DNA of 64,000 nt from Polydactylus sextarius (lineage: Eukaryota; Chordata; Actinopteri; Polynemidae): NCBI GenBank assembly GCA_016801845.1, contig CM028906.1:4016501-4080500 (forward strand). Reading direction: 5' to 3'. Under the pieces are notes generated by a model. That model saw nothing but the letters and a program-made list of their open reading frames with translations. It was not told the origin of the DNA and made no database searches. Position numbers and translations under genes: made by a program. Positions within the stretch are counted from its first letter, which is position 1, and every line of letters starts with the position of its first letter. Of this stretch, positions 39,543 through 52,064 are shown one piece after another.

Positions 39543-40399
39543 CAAATAGCAGCACTGCACTTGTGAGCACTTGCGAGCTGCATTATCTCCTTGTGGGCTC
39601 TTTACACTTTTGACGGGCTGACTGATAAATCTTGAGCACACCCTCACTGTAAAGATTAGCAGGGTGCTCCATCTTGTCCACTCTGCCTGTGCATGAGGAG
39701 GTGGGTCAGATCTAATTTAACTTGCTGCCAAATTTAACTCAAATTAAGACGAAAAAAGCAAAAAAAAAAAAAGCAACTGAATTACTGTTCGTAAAGGAGG
39801 CACGCAGCTGAGAAGTTAGGGAGCAATCTACCGACACAGAGGCAAATGTCAAGAACGTAGCTATTTAAAGATCACGTGTTTGTGCTCATTAACAACATGA
39901 AACAGCTCAGTAGTGTTATTACATCCTTTATCTCACTTTGTGTTGTATAGTTTTGATCCTGAAATGTTGGAATAAGTGAACTGAAGGTGTCTGCACTCGC
40001 GTCCACACGTTAATATTTCTGTAAATGCACAGCTAATCTCATGCTAATTGTTGTCGGTGGACAAGAGGCAATCATTTTACACGTAGCTGAAAATAAACGC
40101 ACTGAAAAACACCACAAAATGCTCCAAAGCTTTTAACATATGGACTGAGCCTCTATCCACTCAGAGGATGATAAAACATACATTTTAGTTTCACAGTACA
40201 CTTAAGACTCAAATCAGCTTTGTGTGTGTGTTTTTTTTTTTTTTGTTTTTTTTCAGACCTAGAGTGGGTTATAGCGGGGACTTCCGTTTGAGCACTCGCT
40301 GACACCACTTTGAGATTCACACTCATAGTTTGAGTTAACATAATGGGTCTTAAGCTCTGGTAGACACCACAGATAAGACTGCCCCAGACCTCAACCCTG

Positions 40400-40449
40400 T
40401 CTCTCTCTCTCTCTCTCTCTAATACACACACACACACACATACACACAC
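40400..40449. repeat. Compound (CT)n-(CA)n microsatellite
   Basis: CT repeat at about 40400-40420, followed by CA repeat at 40424-40449 with one TA interruption. Confidence 0.95.
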
Positions 40450-41159
40450 TCTTCTAGCTGGTGAAAGATTCATTAGTGTGAGGATGCAGAGATCAGCAAG
40501 ATTGGAGTGGAAGTTGCTTCATATTTAACAGTCTCTGGGAGAGAGAGCCAGTTCTCGTGGTCCGATAGCATGCAATTTTCATCAAATTAATGGGAGATGA
40601 TGTCTTAGATGCTCGGAGCACTGCGCCGGAGGAGAAATCAGGCATTTCATTGCCCCTGCTCTCAGCACTTACTATTTACTTTTATGATTGTTTCCATCTC
40701 CGTATAAGTCGACAGGGAAATTCATCTCTGCCACACGGGGAGGAGATAGAGGCTGGTTGACAGAGCAAAATTTAAAAAAAAGAAAGTAGCCTGAAGATAT
40801 TTATCGGCTGACTGGAAAGATAACATCTGCATCATGCGACAAGTCATGCAAATGTTATTCTGCTGTTTTTTTATTTAACTGTTCTTAAACTGTCAGTGTG
40901 TCAGGAACAGGAGCTACATAAAGCTTCAGATATTTATGTGTATTTTAAGAAGAGAAATCTGCAGAGGCCTTGAGAGACACATTTCCTTTTAATCTGTGAA
41001 AACAGGTGAAAAAATTCCTCTTCCACCTCAGTCTGCTTCATGTGCAGATTTATCGCTCGTTATAATAATAATCAGCTGACTTACTTAAGTCTGCCAGAAA
41101 GCTGTCGCTGATTAAAATACAGAGTCCAAGACAGACATGACAGTGATGTTACATAACTC

Positions 41160-41890
41160 ACCGATCAGCCGTAACACTGACAGGTGAAGTGAGAACATTG
41201 ATTATCTCATTACAGTGGCACCTGTCAGTTGGTGGGACAAATCAGACAGCAAAAGAACATTTTGTCCTCAGAGTTGATGTTAGAAACAGGAAAAATGGGC
41301 AGAATGAGGACGTGCGCAACATTGACAAGATGAATGTGTCAGGACATTTCCGACATTGCAGTTATTGTTGGATGTTCCTGCTCTGCACTGGTCAGGACCT
41401 ATCAACAGTGGTCCAAAGAAGGAAAACCAGTGAACTGGTGACTGGGACATTGGCGAGGACAAGGCTCACTAATGTGTGTGGGGAGCGGAGGCTGGTCTGT
41501 AACTGAAAAGCTACTGTCAGTGTATTATTACTAATAGAAAGGTGTCAGAACACACAGTGCATCACAGTTTGTGTGTGAGGCTGTGTAGCGACAGACTGGT
41601 TAAGGATCCCCTACTGATCCTGTCTACCACCAAGAGCTGGACCACAGAGTAATGGAAGGCAGTGGTCTGGTCTGAAGAAATGGCACCAGGATGCACTATG
41701 GGAAGTACGTGAGATGGAAGAAGCACTGTGATGTTTTGGACAATGTCCAGCTAGGAAACCTTGGATTCTGGCATTCATGTGGATGTTACTTTGACATGTA
41801 GCAATTTCCCTGAACATTGTTGCAGACCATGTACACCTCTTTATGGATATAGTTTTCTCTAATGGCAGTGGCCTCTTTCTGCAGGATATG
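41160..41890 (+). mobile_element. 3'-truncated Tc1-like element with decayed transposase
   Basis: It begins ACCGATCAGCCGTAACACTG followed by ACAGGTGAAGTGA, the recalled terminal repeat of a common teleost Tc1-like family. Transposase sequence follows in the + direction, with stops and deletions: fragments read QDLSTVVQRRKT, GERRL and, further on, regions corresponding to the RSLL, WTTE, MAPGCTMG and ETLGF..HVDVT parts. Similarity ends near 41890 at GCAGGATATG, where the second catalytic aspartate block (QQDN) should start. The last part of the element and its right terminal repeat are missing, so it is dead. The 8.0 kb element belongs to the same or a related family. Confidence 0.8.
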
Positions 41891-44829
41891 ATTCAGAAGA
41901 AAACCAGATACTTGCGGTCGCATCTAGTCATCTTGTGGCCAAAATGGGTATTACAAAAACAAACATAAAAACACAGACTTCCATTGACTTCTGTTATTTT
42001 ACTGTTTATGTTTATGTCACACTTTCTATCAAAATATCATAGTTTCAGCACAGGACAACCATTGCCTGTATGGAGAACCAACATCATGTTAAATCCTGTC
42101 TCTTTCTTTGCCGCATTGTAAAGCTCCGCTGACAGTGACGCAGGCTGTCAAAGGTTGGGAAATAATGCATGAAAGGTTCACCTCACAAAAGCGGTCACTT
42201 TCCTGAAAGTGGAGCCAATTCCACTGAACCTGCCTAAAAACATGTTGCTCGGCTGACAGAGTAAGAATGAGGCCTGACAGTGACAGGTTAGGATTGCTTG
42301 TGCTCATCTCACTACCATCTTGCTTTATGCTCACAAGAGACCACTTTTGACCCAGTTACGGAAGATACTTCACTCCAGCCGTGTGCAGGAGCCCGACTGC
42401 AGGAGTCAGACTTACCTTTGGAGAAATCAGTTACTGCTGTAGGCTTGTAAAGTTTACTGGTGTGTGGTAAACAGTAAGTTAATTAGTTAAAAAGGTGAAG
42501 TTTAATTTCCTATTTTTTGTTTTTGAATACAACTGTTCTTTACTACAAGTGTGAGGTTTTTCCTTCAGTTTATTTCTATCTGACGCTACCTCATACCTGA
42601 CAACATGATGTGCATCTTGGTGTCCATGTTAACAGGTTAGATCAGCCTCTTCTTGTGTTAAGATGTGTTTTGCCAATATTTCATCTGTGACATTCACAGC
42701 TCCCATCAAAAACAGACAAGGTAGAGATCTGTTGATGTTCACACTGACATCATACTAGAGACATTATATTAAAAACTCACACCTTCTGCTTTAGTTTCAC
42801 TGACTTCCTCCCTCTCTGCCTTTCTCTGAACAAAGACAAAATGAGCAAAAACCATGTGTCCGCTCATCGGCTATGGCCCATTATGACCTTTATCAATATT
42901 AATGGCCTTTATCAAAGCCAAACACAGTGTAAAAAGATAAGATTGAAATGTAGGACCACAGCTAACGTGCAGAAAGTATGGACGTGTGTTAGCTGCGTTA
43001 GTCTGCAGGTCACTGGGGCAGACAGAACACAGTTGAAGGCCAACTATACTTTATTTACCTGGCAGTTGTAGATGCTAGATGTTTTCCATTTTAAGCATCA
43101 ACATCAGTCCCTAAATCTTTCTGGCTTGTTACCACTCACAACAAGTAGTTGTCTGAGGATTCGATGAGTTGGTTCTGGCTACACTAAAGAGAGGTTTTAC
43201 CTCTGCACTTCACACGTTTTCATAAAATAACTGTTTAAGGCTTAAAGAGGTAAAATTATTTCCAACAACACAGTCTTTTTTTCACAATTATTCATCAAGC
43301 AACACTTTGTATTTATTTTGTGACCTTTTGGATGGAAGCTACTGTTTATACTTATTTTTATATGTATAAATATACTTGTATATTTTTATGATACACCCTT
43401 AGTAACAAACTAGTGATGTCAGAACAATGTGTCAGTCACAGGAACCTTCTTTCTAGATAACAAGTATTTTTACTTTTCTACCTTCAGTATTTCAACAGTG
43501 CTCTAGCCTTACAACATGAGTACGATGTATGTACGAGTATGATGTTCCACTACTGCATTTGAAAAACAGGCTGTCCAACTAATAGGTACTGGTAAGATAC
43601 AGAAAAAAATGTCCATGATGAAAATCTATGATATTGAAAAAAAAAAGTAATTGATGGAAAAGTCAAAGATGTACATTTTCTGTGGCGCTTAAATGTCGAG
43701 ATATTTCAGAATACGTGTCAATTGACAGGTTGGCCTTTCTGTTGTTGAATTCTTTTGTCTGTGCGCCTACGTGAGCCACAGGCCTATAGATTAGTGGCAC
43801 AGTTAGATATCTCTGATTGTTACCAGTCTCTTGTTTTTGAGGTGGCGTGTCACTGGAGTTGCTCATTGTGTCAGAGAGTTTTTTCACCTGAGATGTGTTA
43901 AAATGTTTCTCTAACATTTCTATTGTATATTAATTTAGGAAGCACAAATTACAGACCAGATTTATCATTTCATATTGGATCTTATTAGTGTTAGAGATCA
44001 CTACCAAGATATGTCCCTTCATTAGGTCAAACGTATAATATAACAATGTGCAGGCTGTGAATGTGAGGTCATGGAGACAATGTGAAACATAAATCTATTC
44101 ATCCTATTCATTACACAATCCACTTTTTTGAGAGCAAAGTTGAGTTTGGTATATTTGTACCATTAATCATCTGTATTTGAATCTGATGGCGTAAAAAAAA
44201 AGTTGACCAAAGCCCACCATGCAACTGTCCCAAACTCTAAACTCTGTAGATTTTATTCTCTACTTTCTGTCCTCCGGCGCTGGGTATTTCTTACACCACT
44301 GATTCTAAGTACATCGACCTTGCAGCAGTCATGTTTTTTCATACGGACATTATTTCAGGTGGTAGTGATATAGATTGCTCCTCTACCTCTGGAGAGAGCC
44401 TTTCATCTCGAGCTGTCCATCTTGTTTTTCCTCCTACCAGCTCCACATTGCTTCTCTGCATTTTTCTTTTCTTTGCTGTGGGTCACATCACTGAAACGTT
44501 ATTGTCCATCATATACTGCTCTCACAGAAGAATAATCCCAAAGCTACCATCTGGAATTGCATTTCACCCACAGACTTGAAATATGTATGTTTATTCAGAC
44601 ATCAGGCAGTTGCATGCTGGTTCAAGGATGCAACACCTGGGACCTCCTTGTCATGTTGTCCACATTTCTACATTTTATTTTATAACAAAATCAGACCAGA
44701 GCAAGAATAAACACAGACAATGATCAAGTTTCTATTTGTGTTTAATAGCTGCTCAGGTGCAAATTTAAAAAAACAGGTGACTTTAGAGGAACATCATGAG
44801 GGTGTTAGGCATCTTTGGTTTGTCTTTTT

Positions 44830-45136
44830 GACTGAATATAAAGACTGTACAAAACACTGTACAAAGATTAGGCCAACAATATCCTTGATATTAGCTTCGC
44901 AGTATCAAAATCCCACCAATATATTTCTATATCTGTCCATTAAGATGTCTCCGTCCATTTTTAAGTGTAAAATGACTGTGTAAAACCAAACTCAAATAGT
45001 TGACATGCATTTAGATTTTTTATTTTTTTATTTTTTTATTTTTTTTTGTTAACATGGGAGACGGGGATTTGACAATCGACATGTTTTAACTTCACTTCTG
45101 GAACGTTGTCATGTCGTTCATCTTTATATACAGTCT
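44830..45136. mobile_element. MITE-like element, TATATAAAGA ends (copy 3)
   Basis: The right end TCTTTATATACAGTCT (45121-45136) is a well-known teleost repeat end. The left end GACTGAATATAAAGACT (44830-44846) is its approximate inverse. The preceding CTTCACTTCTGGAACGTTGT block near the right end also fits the family. It contains a TTTTTTTA array (about 45016-45048). Confidence 0.45.
45016..45048. repeat. (TTTTTTTA)4 array
   Basis: An eight-base unit of seven T and one A repeated about four times. Confidence 0.85.
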
Positions 45137-45893
45137 ATAAACACATTTACTCCCCCCTAAGGATGAAATATGATTAGATTGGTTGACCCCTGAGCTTCCC
45201 TCTTCATCCATTACTTTTGTTTTTTTTGACCAAATGCCTGAAAAACAAATTAAATTCCCATCAGCCCCATCTGTTCTTCGCGCCTGATGCTATGAACAAA
45301 TGTATATGGCAGGTTAGGACAGTGATATAATATGGGCAATAGCAAACATTATACCTGCCACAGCTGCATGTTAGCATGTAGCTTAAAGGAGCACTTGTTA
45401 GCATATCTGTAGTTTTGTTTTAACATGAATATTATTTTAATTATTTTTAGGCTTTTTCACAAACCAGTTTACAAACAGTTGTTGTTGTGATGTGGATGTG
45501 GAATCCAGCTCAAGCTGAAATGCTGTTTGAGCAGAAATATTAATACCAAGAAAGGTTTTTGATCTTTACCAGGATCTGAGGTGGTTGAATATTACTGGTT
45601 TACCCCCCAAAGCTTTAGTATTTTAATAATTCCCTTTTTACTTTGTAGCTCTCCTGTTTCATTTCCCTACTGCCTGGTATGAAATAGATATCCCAACCAT
45701 AATTTAATTACTAAAAAACTGAAAAAAAAACTGAAATTGTTTAAATGAGCAAATATAAATCAAACAGTTTTGAACCTTTAAGTCAGAACTGTTTACCCTT
45801 CACGAATGTCAGAGCCTCCGCTGCACTAACAAGCTGTTTATGCACTTTTTATTTTTAACCCCGAGTTGAAATGTTTTCTTTTTTTTCTTGCAG

Positions 45894-45998
45894 GATATCT
45901 CCAGAGTTCAGAGAATTGTCACAGCCAGTAAATCACCCATGAACATTGGAGTAATGAGGAGAGAGAGTGTCGGTGTTAAAGAGTGCCAGATGGAAAAG
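45894..45998 (+). CDS. luzp2: luzp2 coding exon e (C-terminal tail, divergent)
   Basis: This 105-nt exon encodes 35 residues, from DISRVQRIVTASKSP to KECQMEK. Support is structural: a long pyrimidine run ending TTCTTGCAG, a strong donor AAG|GTGAGC, an open frame and phase 0 at both ends as in all upstream exons. I cannot align it residue by residue with mammalian LUZP2, whose region after the Pro-rich linker is also polar and of low complexity. The segment is basic and polar with no recognised domain. It could be a lineage-specific or alternative exon. Confidence 0.8.
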
Positions 45999-46416
45999 GT
46001 GAGCCTTTAGAGTAATTAAATTGTAATGGCCTATGTGACCCGAGGGCCCGTATCCACGACGTTCATCTGTTCACCAAATTCACGCCTGAGTCCCTCGTCA
46101 GAAATCAAACAAGCCGCCAGTTCTCCAAGTGTCTTCACAAGGTTCATTAACTGGCAAACTTAACTTAATGAAAGAGCAACAAGTATCATCCTGTAGTTGA
46201 TGGTTTTCATTGTATCCAACTTTAGTAGTTGTCGTTTTGTCGTATCATTTGTTATTGCACCTTAGTGAAGGATTACATTCTCACTGGTGATTGATTTACC
46301 AATCAATGATAAATCATTCCTCATAAAATGTGATAATCACCTAATTTATCAACCGAAAATGCATTTTAGCCTCTAAAAAGTGAGGATTTGTTCCTTCTCT
46401 ATATCTTAAATAATTT

Positions 46417-46446
46417 CAGTCTGAACCTATTTTGGGGTTCAGACTG
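46417..46446. repeat. 11-bp perfect inverted repeat, 8-nt loop
   Basis: CAGTCTGAACC (46417-46427) is exactly inverted at 46436-46446, with loop TATTTTGG. Confidence 0.85.
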
Positions 46447-48534
46447 TAGATTTTGGTAACAAGTATAGTAACAAGGGTTGAAATCTTTAGTTAATTGTAT
46501 ACGTGCCTAGATAACTTTTTGTCATTTAAGTCATTTTCTAAAAGAAGGGGAGTGAACATTCACTGCTTCCTGTCTCAATATACTGCTTTTTTCTATTTTC
46601 TATCATAGCAAATAAAATGTCTTTAGGTGTTAGAGTGCTAGTCAATAGAAAATAAAAAAAAGTTAGTGAACATATCAACTTGAACACTGGGACATTTTTT
46701 GCAAAAATAATCAATAGCTTCACCCCCCGGTAACAAGCTATAAAAAGCTGCAGATATCCATGTTGTGTCACCATCAGTAAATTTGGTTCGAAAAAGCAAA
46801 AATGTAGAAAATATACCTTGTTAGTGACGGTGCATGGAGCCTGGTGTCTGCCACAGGAGAGAAGTATATAATGTTCCCACCTTTAACAGCTCAGACTGTA
46901 CATTTGTATATCAACCTAAAATAAGCATCATTGATATTTATTAGTATTTATCTATTTGATGAACTGATTAATGATTTAGTCTGTAAAATATAGAAACCAT
47001 TTCTTCTACCTTTTTAACCCAAGAACACTAACATTCCGTCAGATTTTAAATATTTTTTTCCTGAATATTACAATGTCACAGTGGTGGGTCTATCTTCAAG
47101 TCCAAGTCAATGTTTTTTGCCAAATTTGAAGACAGCATCACTGAAAAAAAAACCATCAATAATGAAAATAATCATTTGTTGTTTTGCAGCCTTGAATCTC
47201 ATCAGCAGTGATTCTAGCAAAGCATTTTAAGTGCAACAGCTCAGACTTTTGTAGCTGAAGTAAAGATAAAATTTGCATTTTCGCCCTCGCCCCGAAGAGC
47301 CTTTCAATCACAGCTGCACTTGTCCAGTGCAAACAGAGTTTTACACCAAAGAGCTTCTTTGAAACATTTCAGGGAGCTGAGTGCCTCGCTGACACGTTGA
47401 AAGCAGCTGCTGAGGGAGGAGAGGAGGAGGCAGTCACTGACCTTTCTTATTCAGGACTTCAGTCCCTCATTGTCATAGACTCACTTCTCTTAGATCGTTG
47501 CAACTGTGAGCAGCCAGTCATCAAGGCTCTGAATGAGCGTCTCAAACCAAAGAGGATTTGACAAACATGAGCCGTGATTTCTGACAAGTGACTATCAGCT
47601 GTTACAGATGTTAAGCTCTTAGAGCACCGGAGGCAGAGGAGAACAGAGGGACACCAAAAAAGAAATTACCTTCTGTAGAATCCCTGTCAGAGACATTGTT
47701 CCTTAATGAAATCGTGCCAACAACAATGTTCACCGGTGTCCTGTGATTCATTCTAACATTTTGTTAGAGTTTAGTAAAAAATAAAAAAAAAAAAAATCTG
47801 CTGTAAAAAGGAGAAACATTCCCCTACAGATAAGCAGAAACATATTGTATTTTTATTGTATATATAAACTGAGACTCAGATATTGTTTTCTCCCCCTCCT
47901 GTCCTGCTCTCCCTGTAGGCTGCGAGGAAATGAGCAGACAGTTTGTTTGGGCGTGTATCACTTGCAAATTTGAAAATGAAATGCAATCTAGTAAATGCTG
48001 ATTTGCTTTTCATAGATGAGGCTCATACTTAACTGCTCTGGAAATTTAGATCTCATAGCAACATAAAATGTTCTTCATTTATCATTTGTCTGACCAGATA
48101 TACAGAAATATGTCAGATATAGAAATCTTCTGGTACCTGAACTATGTATTGACTGATACTGATCTGATACTGTTGTGTTAGAAATGTTCAAAGCTGTGTA
48201 TGGATGTGATGTGATGTCAATCATTGTTGTGGCTGCACAGGTTGCCTTTTTCCTGGTGGGACTTCAATCATTTTGTATTGAATCTAGATTTTCCCCACAT
48301 ATTTATATGAACTCATTCCAGTTGTCCCATGAACACAAAGTTTGTCACTTCAACTTGAGGCTAAAGGCCCATTACTAATATCTCTAGTGTATTAGCCTGT
48401 AGGTGGCGACAGTAGACACATATAACACATATGCGGGGTTTAGCAGCTGCAGCTGCAATAGGCTTGTTAGCATAGACTGAATGTTTAATACTGGTGTGAA
48501 ATGATAATTTTCATTAATAAATGAAGTGGAATCT

Positions 48535-48615
48535 AAGAGTGTAGAGATTCCCTGATCCAGAATTTTAGAAGCATCAGAGGCTTTTCTAACATTAATATCA
48601 GTAGCAGACTTTGAA
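48535..48615 (+). repeat. Dispersed repeat 'CTGATCCAG-ATTTTAGAA', copy 1
   Basis: It shares the block CCTGATCCAG(A/G)ATTTTAGAA(G/A)CATCAGA followed by a TATCAGT-type tail with 55025-55125. An inverted partial copy lies at 55680-55770. An unnamed interspersed element is inferred. Confidence 0.65.
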
Positions 48616-49262
48616 TCAACAAGCTTTATTGTTCTTTATAGAACCTGTGTAGATCCTTGATAGAAATTATGCGTTTTGCCCTAATAATTTACAGCAGTGT
48701 TCATGAAAATAAAATTATCACCATGGGTGGAAAATGACTTCGTGTTTATCCCAGCAGGAAAAATGACTTGACTTGCTTGTAGCCACATGTTATTCTGTAA
48801 AAGAAAAATATCCTGTGGGTCTGTGACTAATGATCATGTTCGGCGTTGATTGGTTCATGATTGATTATTTAGTTTATAAAATGTCAGAAGTTTCTGAAAA
48901 ATGACACATTGAGTTCTGAGAGCCCAAGGTGAGATGATGAAATTTTTTCTTATGACATGCAAGGAAAATTTATTTACCTTGACACAGAGCTGAACAAATA
49001 AGCAGATCTGCATGTGTACCAACAATTATCATGTTGCTCATTAGTATCATGATGAGGTTAATTTGCTGATTCTATGGCTGTAACAGTTGTTGATGAAATG
49101 ACTCACAATTATTATGTGAGAATCAAAAGGGCGTATCAGTCTCACTGATATGAGTTTATTCATCACGTGTTTTTTTTTGAATGCACACAGCTGGGAATTG
49201 ATACAACTTCACAGTGTGTGTTTTCTTTGATGCACTGAGGTCTTTTTCCTCTGCTCCTATAG

Positions 49263-49337
49263 ACTGGCAGCGACTGCTTCCAGAATCAGACGGAGGAATC
49301 GGCTCTGGAAAGTAAAAAGCTCCCAGAGGCACAGCAG
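49263..49337 (+). CDS. luzp2: luzp2 coding exon f (acidic/polar tail)
   Basis: This 75-nt exon encodes 25 residues, TGSDCFQNQTEESALE then SKKLPEAQQ. The acceptor is CTGCTCCTATAG after a pyrimidine run, the donor is CAG|GTGAGT (near-perfect consensus), and both borders are phase 0. The segment is acidic and polar, with an NQT sequon at Asn8 and one cysteine; mammalian LUZP2 has a comparable Ser/Glu/Gln-rich tail. No domain is recognised. Exon calling is well supported by splice sites and phase, less so by homology. Confidence 0.82.
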
Positions 49338-49530
49338 GTGAGTATCACTATGTGGAAACCTCCACACATCACTCAACTGAATTCTTCCTCTTCTTCTTTG
49401 GCCTTAACGTGAAATTTCAGTGAAGAAGGAAAACTAGGCGATAGTCTTGCCTGCGTTCTTCATTGATTGGTCAGAAAATGTGACCAGATCTTCATCTAAG
49501 TCACATGTGTAGACAAACACAACAAGCTGA

Positions 49531-50183
49531 AATTACCATATTGACCCGAAACGACAATCCCTCTTTTTCAAGACCCATTTTTGGAAAAATCAGCGAGCAA
49601 GCACATGACCTGTAGAAGCATGCATCATTTAGGAGTGGGTTTTTTTTTTTTTTTTTATCATTTATTGACAGTGTAAAGAGACAGGAATGGACACACAGGG
49701 AAGCTTGTCTAGATGGGGATTCAAACACAAATCAAATTCACGAACAGCTGTATGGCATATATGTGCCACTACGCAGGTGGCCCCTAGGAGCAGTATTGAT
49801 CATGCATGCAAGAGTTAGCATTAGCATTACAGCTACCAACCACCGCTAGCACTGGATAATGTGCGGAGGACAATTAATACCGGCCCAGTTTTTGAAACTA
49901 TGATGGCATCACAGTCTGTTCACTGTCAGAAAAACACTGTCCCCTGCTGTTTGTTAACTTGCTCAGTGTCTGAGTTGCTGTTTCCTAATGAGTCTCTGTA
50001 TCGCGATCACATGTCTTCAGGTCTCTGGTGTGTGTGTGAGTGAGAAGAAGAAGTTCTGACTCGTTTGGGGAGAAGACGTTTGACGCCACCTGTTGGTTTA
50101 GACCCTGGGGTCTCTGGACCCCGAATATAAGACTTTTTCTAGAGGAAAAAATACTGTCTTATATTTAGGTCAATACAGTAATT
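49531..50183. mobile_element. MITE-like element with AATTACYRTATTGACC ends
   Basis: The left end AATTACCATATTGACCCGAA and the inverse of the right end, AATTACTGTATTGACCTAAA, match at 16 of 20 positions. A sub-terminal ATATAAGAC motif occurs near the right end on both strands (50124-50164). Such TATTG-(G/A)CC..ATATAAGAC ends are recalled from vertebrate non-autonomous DNA transposons. It is about 650 bp and starts about 190 bp after exon f. No transposase is present. Confidence 0.55.
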
Positions 50184-52032
50184 ACACACAAACAGTCATT
50201 ACTCTATATGTCTTTACTGAATGTTTACAGTGCTAAAGGAAAAACTAAGTGAGCCTTTGGAGATAACTGGTCCAACCTCCCTCAGACGAGCAAGAACCTT
50301 AAAACAGATTCTTCCCGCAGCTGTGGCTCAGACTTGTGCAACGTTTAGGACAGAGCCGCTTCAGCTCAGAGATTTTCTTATTATGTTAGTGAAAACAGCA
50401 CAGCATCACTGCTTCATTAATGTCTGGGCTCTTACTCCAGAAGGTGTATTTTCTTTGTCTGTAGTAGATGTTTCTGGTTATTGTCCTACTGCATCACTCA
50501 ACTTAGCTAGAAAACAGCCCACTACTTCTAAACTAGGCCCATCATATTTCACCTACAGATGATGGTTTCATGTTTTTTATGATCTTCCAAAATAACTCAA
50601 CCATACAGTCATCAGTTTACAATATTTTCCCAGTAAATTGTAGAATGTCAAGTCACTCTTTGGCAGCAGCCATGGACACAATGATTTGCTTGCGTTAGAC
50701 TCATGAACAGACATTTCACAATGCTCCAGTGATTTCTTTAAGCCTTTAGTTATTATTTTAGACTGTTAATATTGTGCTGTGCTTTTGGACTTTGGACTTG
50801 GATCATATATGGACATCTACTTCTAGGAGGAGAAGCCACAGAACTAAAACTGAGTCCCTTTATAGACAGTTTCCTGACAGTGAACTAGTGAATATCTAAA
50901 CTGTTTGATATTAATATGTAACCCTTTGCAGCTTTATGCAAATTAAGATCCTCTGAGATCTGATATGCAGCAGATGCTTCTTGTACATAGAAAACTGAAA
51001 ACATTTGAGTTTACAATTTGGCTTCAGTAACTAGACAACTTTTATCTTTGTCATTAGCCTGAAGGTTCATGGACTGTTTCCAGCCTACCCTGTGAATGTT
51101 TTCAACATATAGAAAAATATCACAATTACGTAAATGTAACTAGATGAAGATCTGATCATGTTTTAAGACAAATTTCTTCATAAAAGCAGGTAAATCCACA
51201 GGATTCATTTCCTTGTTCCTTTCACTGTATCTGTCAATCAACTAAAGTAAACAGTGTCAATAGATACAACAGCAAATACAAGTATGAGGTTTCATTTTAT
51301 AGAAAGATTTTGAATTTCTTTGTCACCTGGATGCTGTATTTCAGAAAACATTACACAAACAGGAGTAAACACTGCATAGGTTGGGGACTATTTTCAGCCA
51401 CTGATTAATTTTGCGCACTACTGAGTATTTACAGCACCACTGGTGACGTGTATCCAGGAGGAACCATGTCATCCGGTTTGGTTCTGTGGCTCACTGAATT
51501 ATTTTAATGGTTTCTGGACAACAATAAAGCTCTGTTGCACACAAGAATAAGATACATTAGGCTTTGGTTTCACAGAGAAGCAGTAGGATTAATGTGGAGA
51601 TGGATCACTGACCATCATGAGTATTGTTTGTTTGCTTTTTAACTTGGGTAAAAGTAGATTTCTGTAATCGAACCTGAAACTGAACAAGTTGGCTGGAAAA
51701 CTAAATAGGATTTTGCTTTTCACCATTAGGAGGCAGCCGTCTGTCAACAAGTTTCAGTAGATGGTGACATCAGTTGGATGGTTCACCATTTGTTCTTTTT
51801 GTTGACCTGTTGGCTGCTCAGACAGAAGACAGCCAGAGGTACTATTGCACTCCCCAGTGGGCTGACAGGGAAACTTCTGAACAAAAGCAGGTAGTAGACC
51901 TGTTCATTCACACCGTCTTTGTCGGGCTGCTCTGAAACACAGCAGTCCTTCTATGGAACAAGTATGACAAGGTTATAGTGATGCTTGTGCATTTCCAATT
52001 GTGAGGAGAAACGCGTCAAGTGTTTGAGATTT

Positions 52033-52064
52033 GTTCATCTGAGGCCAAACTGCCTCAGATGAAC
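52033..52064. repeat. 13-bp perfect inverted repeat, 6-nt loop
   Basis: GTTCATCTGAGGC (52033-52045) is exactly inverted at 52052-52064, with loop CAAACT. Confidence 0.9.

Larger units (their letters stand above)
36054..45893 (+). other. luzp2 intron d-e (9.8 kb)
   Basis: No further exon is supported. It holds a (TA)n tract (36942-36974), a hairpin (39504-39542), CT and CA repeats (40400-40449), a truncated Tc1-like element (41160-41890), a MITE-like element (44830-45136) and a TTTTTTTA array inside it. The stretch around 40540-40860 is less repetitive and higher in complexity, but nothing coding is visible. Confidence 0.8.
45999..49262 (+). other. luzp2 intron e-f (3.3 kb)
   Basis: No additional exon is seen. 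It contains an 11-bp hairpin (46417-46446), poly(A) near 47780-47800 and one copy of a dispersed repeat (48535-48615). The stretch 47280-47560 is more GC-balanced and purine-rich than its surroundings, but has no convincing open frame with splice sites. Confidence 0.8.

Noticed and set aside
50221..50562. 113-residue + strand frame in the last luzp2 intron
   Set aside because: No homology recognised, no splice sites and no biased composition; treated as a chance frame.
51731..51838. Possible extra luzp2 exon (CCATTAG acceptor, GAG|GTACTA donor)
   Set aside because: The donor would leave phase 1, inconsistent with exon g, and the peptide is hydrophobic and unlike LUZP2.
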